From assembly GCA_948567375.1 (NCBI GenBank), contig OX419759.1:60478593-60542592 (forward strand): a DNA stretch of 64,000 nt, read 5' to 3'. Under the pieces are notes generated by a model, which saw nothing but the letters and a program-made list of their open reading frames with translations, made no database searches and was not told the DNA's origin. Within the stretch, counting starts at the first letter, position 1. The number at the start of each line of letters is the position of its first letter. The position numbers were made by a program, and so were the translations under genes. The DNA comes from Lunularia cruciata. Taxonomy: Eukaryota; Streptophyta; Marchantiopsida; Lunulariales; Lunulariaceae. Below are positions 59,721-64,000 of this stretch, one piece after another.

Positions 59721-61600
59721 AATTAGCTATATTATCAAGGAGACCTAAGACAACATCCATGATGGTGATTACTTTCTTTGGTGTCTTTTTCAAGTGGAAG
59801 ATAGGGATGCCATCCTCTTCCATTATCATTTTCCTCTTGTTCTCATTTTTGTTTGTTGTTTGAAACAATTGTACTTTGTCATCTCAATCCACTATTTTCA
59901 TATTTTCACCCATCCCAAGCAACAAAATCCTAGTGAAGGAATTATCACTTCTTGATTGTTATGTTTTGAAGTAGCCCTTCCATAGTCAAATGCAATTAGT
60001 GCTATATATTGACCAGCTTTGCCCATAGTGTCATCATTCCCTTCATTTTTGAGGGCATCTCTACTTCCACTTTGGCCAAAAAACTTGTCTAGTTATGGAC
60101 ATTTTGGTTTTGTTTCTTGGAGACTTGGATATTGGGTCATGCTGCTAGCACCATCTTACAAGGAATCATTGTATTGTAAGACTCTTCAACAAATATGAGC
60201 TCCTTCATACAAGCATACTCTTCATTTACCTCATGGTATTTTGTTATTTCCTTAGGTAGGTCTGAGTGCCCATTGGAATATGATGGATAGTGGAAGTGGC
60301 TAGGGTATTTCATCTTCTATTTGTAAGAAGATCCATTCTTATATGGAAATACAAAACAAAGGAACTATGATTGTAGCTCCTCCTTTGGTCATGTGTTCCA
60401 GCAGCTTGTTGATAGGTTCTCAGCATTTGTGCCTAGCTTATGGGTTTTCCCTTGTGTAGAAGTTGGAAGAAAATGGCTCGGTTCAAGTTTTTGTAGGCCA
60501 TTTATTTTGACTTGAAGAGTTTCATGATTATTATTGTGATGATTCATTGGGTAGGATCTTCAAGGTCATCTATTTGGTATTTATTTGTCAACTTCCCATC
60601 AACAACTGAATTCTCAATTTTGAGGTTCTTTTGAGGACAACCCTAAGGAGTGTCCATGTACATTTAGTCAAAAGGCAAGCATTTATGTCCCACTACGCAT
60701 TTCTAATGGCCTTTTGTCCACAAAACATAATTTCCTTTCAAGGTTTTGTCACTCATATGGTTGTTATCAAGGATCTCTTCTAGTATGGATATGTCTAACA
60801 TACTCCAATCTCATAGCAAGGACTCTATATTTTTACTTCTTATGTAATCTGATTAGCAATACAAGCCCCACTTAGAAATTTTAGGAGGTTTGCCAACAAT
60901 CTCTATAGGTCTTCTTTGTCTCAAGTCTATGGTAAGTTTTGCCCTTTTTGAATCTTCTAGATTGAGAATCTACCTTGTTCCCATATCCTCTTGCACAAAC
61001 TCTTGAGTTTTAGCACCCTACCAACAAAAGTGGATATTTTTAGAACTAAGGAATTCATCCTGTGCAATAAAACTTCAAGTAAGTGAAAAGTGAAAAAGTA
61101 AAGATGGGGATACCATTCTATGGTTTTGTCAAACTAATCCATCCTTTGGCCATTGTGGCAGTTGGTGAGGGTTCATGGTTGCATCCCACATGCATGTCAC
61201 TTAGTGCCAACTGGTCAAAAATCCATTCTTTGGTAGAGTCTTCATGCATAGCGCATGAGTTCTGATGGCATGTCATCTATTGGTAGAATCTTGTAACAAT
61301 GGAAAGTTTGTCGTGCCAAATTTGACATCTTTGTATTCTCAAAGCGTCATTCATATTTTTGATGTTCATAAGAACAAAGATATGCCAAATAATACTATTC
61401 ACAATACAAATGCTCAATCCTTGTACCACTTGGACTGATTATAGTCATTGTATATGGGAATGATTCTTCCATTTTAGGAGCTTGTTAAGACTTTGTCTCA
61501 TCTCCCTTACTTCATGAGAAATTCTTTAGTTACTAAAGACTTCTGGTCATCTTTGCTCCCAACCTATTGCACTAGTTTATATTTAAATTACTAAACTAAC
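59721..61600 (-). mobile_element. Ty3/gypsy family 1, copy 4 (N-terminal and middle parts of the gag-like ORF)
   Basis: The minus strand matches 31,000-32,400 of copy 1. The block around 60,230-60,310 corresponds to 31,640-31,720 (the HFNGHPN-type region), and 60,780-60,930 corresponds to the LLEEI and KPSKLSKWG regions of copy 1. It is heavily decayed. The lower end abuts LTR B4c. The upper boundary is uncertain. Confidence 0.55.
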
Positions 61601-61693
61601 AAAAGAATATAATTTGCTCAAGTGAGGCAAAGGTGGGTTAGCACACTTATGCATCCAATCATCAAGTGGTTGAGTAAGCACAAACATCTTTAC

Positions 61694-61721
61694 ATAAATA
61701 AATAAATATTTATTTATTTAT
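61694..61721. repeat. AT microsatellite forming a perfect palindrome
   Basis: A run of ATAA units switches to TTAT units at 61707/61708, giving a 28-bp perfect self-complementary tract. It is a likely cruciform or hairpin, or simply a mutated microsatellite. Confidence 0.85.
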
Positions 61722-62074
61722 TTATTTAAATCTTCCACTACTTAATATCATACACTATCCACCAAGTTTGTTCTATGGCTATAAGTTACATCCGATCCCA
61801 AATACTCAATATCAAGATAGAGAGGTCCATAGTTTTTTAATGGAAAAATAATATTTTATTTTATTCTTATTGCACAAGCTAATTATCTAAAGTGGATTTT
61901 CTTGTTGCTTGTGCACAATTTTGTGTTGCAAGCTTTGGAGACCTTGATGAGCTATAAAGTGGGTAGGTAGGAAAAGGTCAAGGAGGCTAACATCTTTTCA
62001 GAGGATAATATGCTTCTCTCTTGCTAAGAGTTGGAAAATATTTTCCATACCATCTCCTTATTCCCCCTTTAACT

Positions 62075-62440
62075 TTTGCTTTTGCTTTGTCTTTGGTTTC
62101 TTCTCCTTGTGCAGCCAATGCCAACAACTAATCATCAAAGAGCATCATATGTGTTACATTAGCCTCTTCAATGGGATCCACTAGGTCTTTAATTGACATG
62201 GGACTTGTGATACAAACTACACCAATTGCCTCCAAAATCTCCTCTTCCCATGAACTTTTGCTCTTGCCTTGTCTTTGGTTTCTTCTCCTGGTGTAGCCAA
62301 TGCCAAGAACTTGTCATTGAAGAGCATCATATGTGCTACATTAACATTGTTGAGGGGATCCAGTAGGGTTCAATTGACAAGATAATTTTGATACAAAGTG
62401 CATCAATTTCCTCAAAAATGTCCTCTTCAATTGCTTGCAC
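62075..62440 (-). repeat. Tandem duplication, period 182 bp, coding-like on the minus strand
   Basis: Two diverged units share TGTCTTTGGTTTCTTCTCC (62088 and 62270), GCATCATATGTG and GGATCCA in the same order. The minus strand encodes similar peptides in both (HMMLF, GEETKDKA, AKV). The period is not a multiple of three, so a single frame does not cross both units. The parent element is unknown. A 12-bp repeat (AATTGCTTGCAC) follows at about 62,425-62,455. Confidence 0.7.
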
Positions 62441-62455
62441 AATTGCTTGCACAAT

Positions 62456-64000
62456 TGCAAAATTAGATGCTCTTACTTTTGCCTCACTAGCTATATTGTT
62501 GTTGAAGAGCCCAATGTGCCAAAAGAAATTGAAAATTATCTTAATGGAGATTTTTATTCCACATAGCTTTACTCCATTGCATTGTTGTGAGTTGTTCCAC
62601 GTTATAAATATTGTGCTCTTTGGCCTTGTCCTTGTTGATTGAGTGTTGTAGATGAAATTGGAGGTAAAGGCGCTTGAATGTGATACTGATACTCGTGTCC
62701 ATCTACTACATCTCTGAGGTCATATTGGGAGGCAACACATGCACTTCCATGTTAGTGAGCTTGAGGTTACCAATGCTATGAGAAGGCACATTGTCCAATA
62801 AGTGGAGGAGACTTTGATCAATCAATCTTATTTTCTAGTCAAAGACTTCAAGCCATTTGTAAAATTTAGGTCGATCATCCATACTTTTTGATTATGGCAA
62901 TAGTTGAAGCCGAGTTGCTTACTAATTTTCTTTTGGAAGCATTGCAACTAATTTTCATGGCCAATGATGAGTGGCTCTAATTTGTCTGAACCATTTGCAT
63001 TTGCATAAAATGCTAGAGTGAACCTTATCTTGCACATCTTGGTCCCATTTATCTAATTTTGTGAGATGGTGCAGTCCGGTCTGACACCATTTGAAAGAAA
63101 AGACCACTTTTGTCTATATTGTACACATTTTTTTATGGTGCATGTTGATATCTTGACTTGGAGTTTAGGAAGTTGCTCAACAATGGCTTTGTTGTCAATA
63201 GAGCCACTTTCTTGTATGACTTGTGCTTACATAGCTTATGGTATTGTTCAAATTTTTGTAGCCAACAATAGAGAACATTGGTGTATTTTTGCCTAGGCCT
63301 AATGCTATGACAAGTAATTTTGGCCTTTACCTTGATTACATAAGCCAAAATGATGATACAATGAAGTACCCAAAGTGCAAGTGTTTTGTCAAGCTACAGA
63401 TGGGTGATAGTGTGCTGCCTTGTAGTACTGGATTGGGCAAAATCAATGTTTTCAAACACATCTCCCTTTTCTAGGGTACCATTAATCATCCCTTGGGAGG
63501 GTGCTTTAAGAAGCTTGAACTTCACTTGGGTCCAATCACAAAGCAATATCTATCTGATTGACTGATAAATTGGATTATTGTACTAGAATGGCTCCCATTT
63601 TTGTACATTTTCCAATGTCATAAGTGTGCACTTTGATAAGCTTGTGCTACAAAACATGGTGAGTGATTTGTTTGCAGTAGGATTGCATGCAAACTTGCTC
63701 CAGGCTGCAATGTCTCAATATGCACAATCAACGCTAGCCCCCTTCCACAACTTGATATCTCAAATAATCAATCAGAAGTGAGCATGCATTGATGCACTTT
63801 GTTTTGCAATAGGGTTACATGGAGACTTTCCGTAGGGCTACAAGTCTATGCACTCATCACTCAACTACATATGCTATCATCCCTAGCTCCACTCTCAATC
63901 TTGATAGCCTCTATTATTGGAATTTTGTTGTGGCTATGGATCATATTGACTTAGGAAGGTAACATTGTAGATTATTTACCTATATTATTAAACACATAAC
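62456..64000. other. Repeat-like DNA without an identified gene
   Basis: Open frames at 62388-62642, 63066-63296 and 63289-63474 have no recognisable domain. The low GC and proximity to element copies suggest further decayed transposon sequence. I cannot assign it. Confidence 0.35.

Overview
The window is nuclear DNA of a plant-like eukaryote. Genes are split by short GT-AG introns, and about 60% of the window is decayed LTR-retrotransposon sequence. Two clues point to a land plant outside the flowering plants. The main gene is a P5B-type ATPase, a class reported missing from angiosperms. A nuclear copy of mitochondrial rpl16 also lacks the internal insert I recall from angiosperm versions. 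The lineage is an inference; I cannot name the species.

Positions 1 to about 25,500 are the genic part, with the higher GC. The window opens inside the 3' end of a dead P5B ATPase copy (11-2152): two in-frame stops in one exon, a lost splice donor and two frameshifts. Next, on the minus strand, is an intact seven-exon tRNA adenosine deaminase 2 gene (TAD2/ADAT2, 2935-4827, 225 codons). It is divergent from an intact 19-exon P5B ATPase gene (6304-15696, 1,471 codons), the paralogue of the dead copy. The stretch from 15,700 to 25,500 holds a small tandem repeat and some unresolved minus-strand exon-like segments.

Positions 25,500-64,000 are AT-rich and repetitive. Three LTR-element families are recognisable. 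(1) A Ty3/gypsy family with LTRs starting TGTCATGACC and a very long gag-like coiled-coil ORF lies at 28.7-40.6 kb, 43.8-46.2 kb and 59.7-61.6 kb. Two copies sit head to head at 36.26 kb, and one LTR carries the rpl16 insertion. (2) A chromodomain Ty3/gypsy family (46.2-51.05 kb and 58.57-59.72 kb) has ~420-450 bp LTRs with a TATA box preceded by arrays of perfect heat-shock-element motifs. (3) A Ty3/gypsy family with 730-bp LTRs and a Met-type primer site (51,179-58,565) is arranged as a large inverted repeat. None of these elements is intact, and many of their stop codons look like C-to-T decay.

The two genes do not form a pathway. TAD2 makes inosine at the tRNA wobble position, while P5B ATPases act in endolysosomal or vacuolar membranes, with polyamine export known for the animal members. 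The most notable observations are the heat-shock-type LTR promoters, the two inverted retroelement structures, the long gag-like ORF family and the rpl16 insertion.
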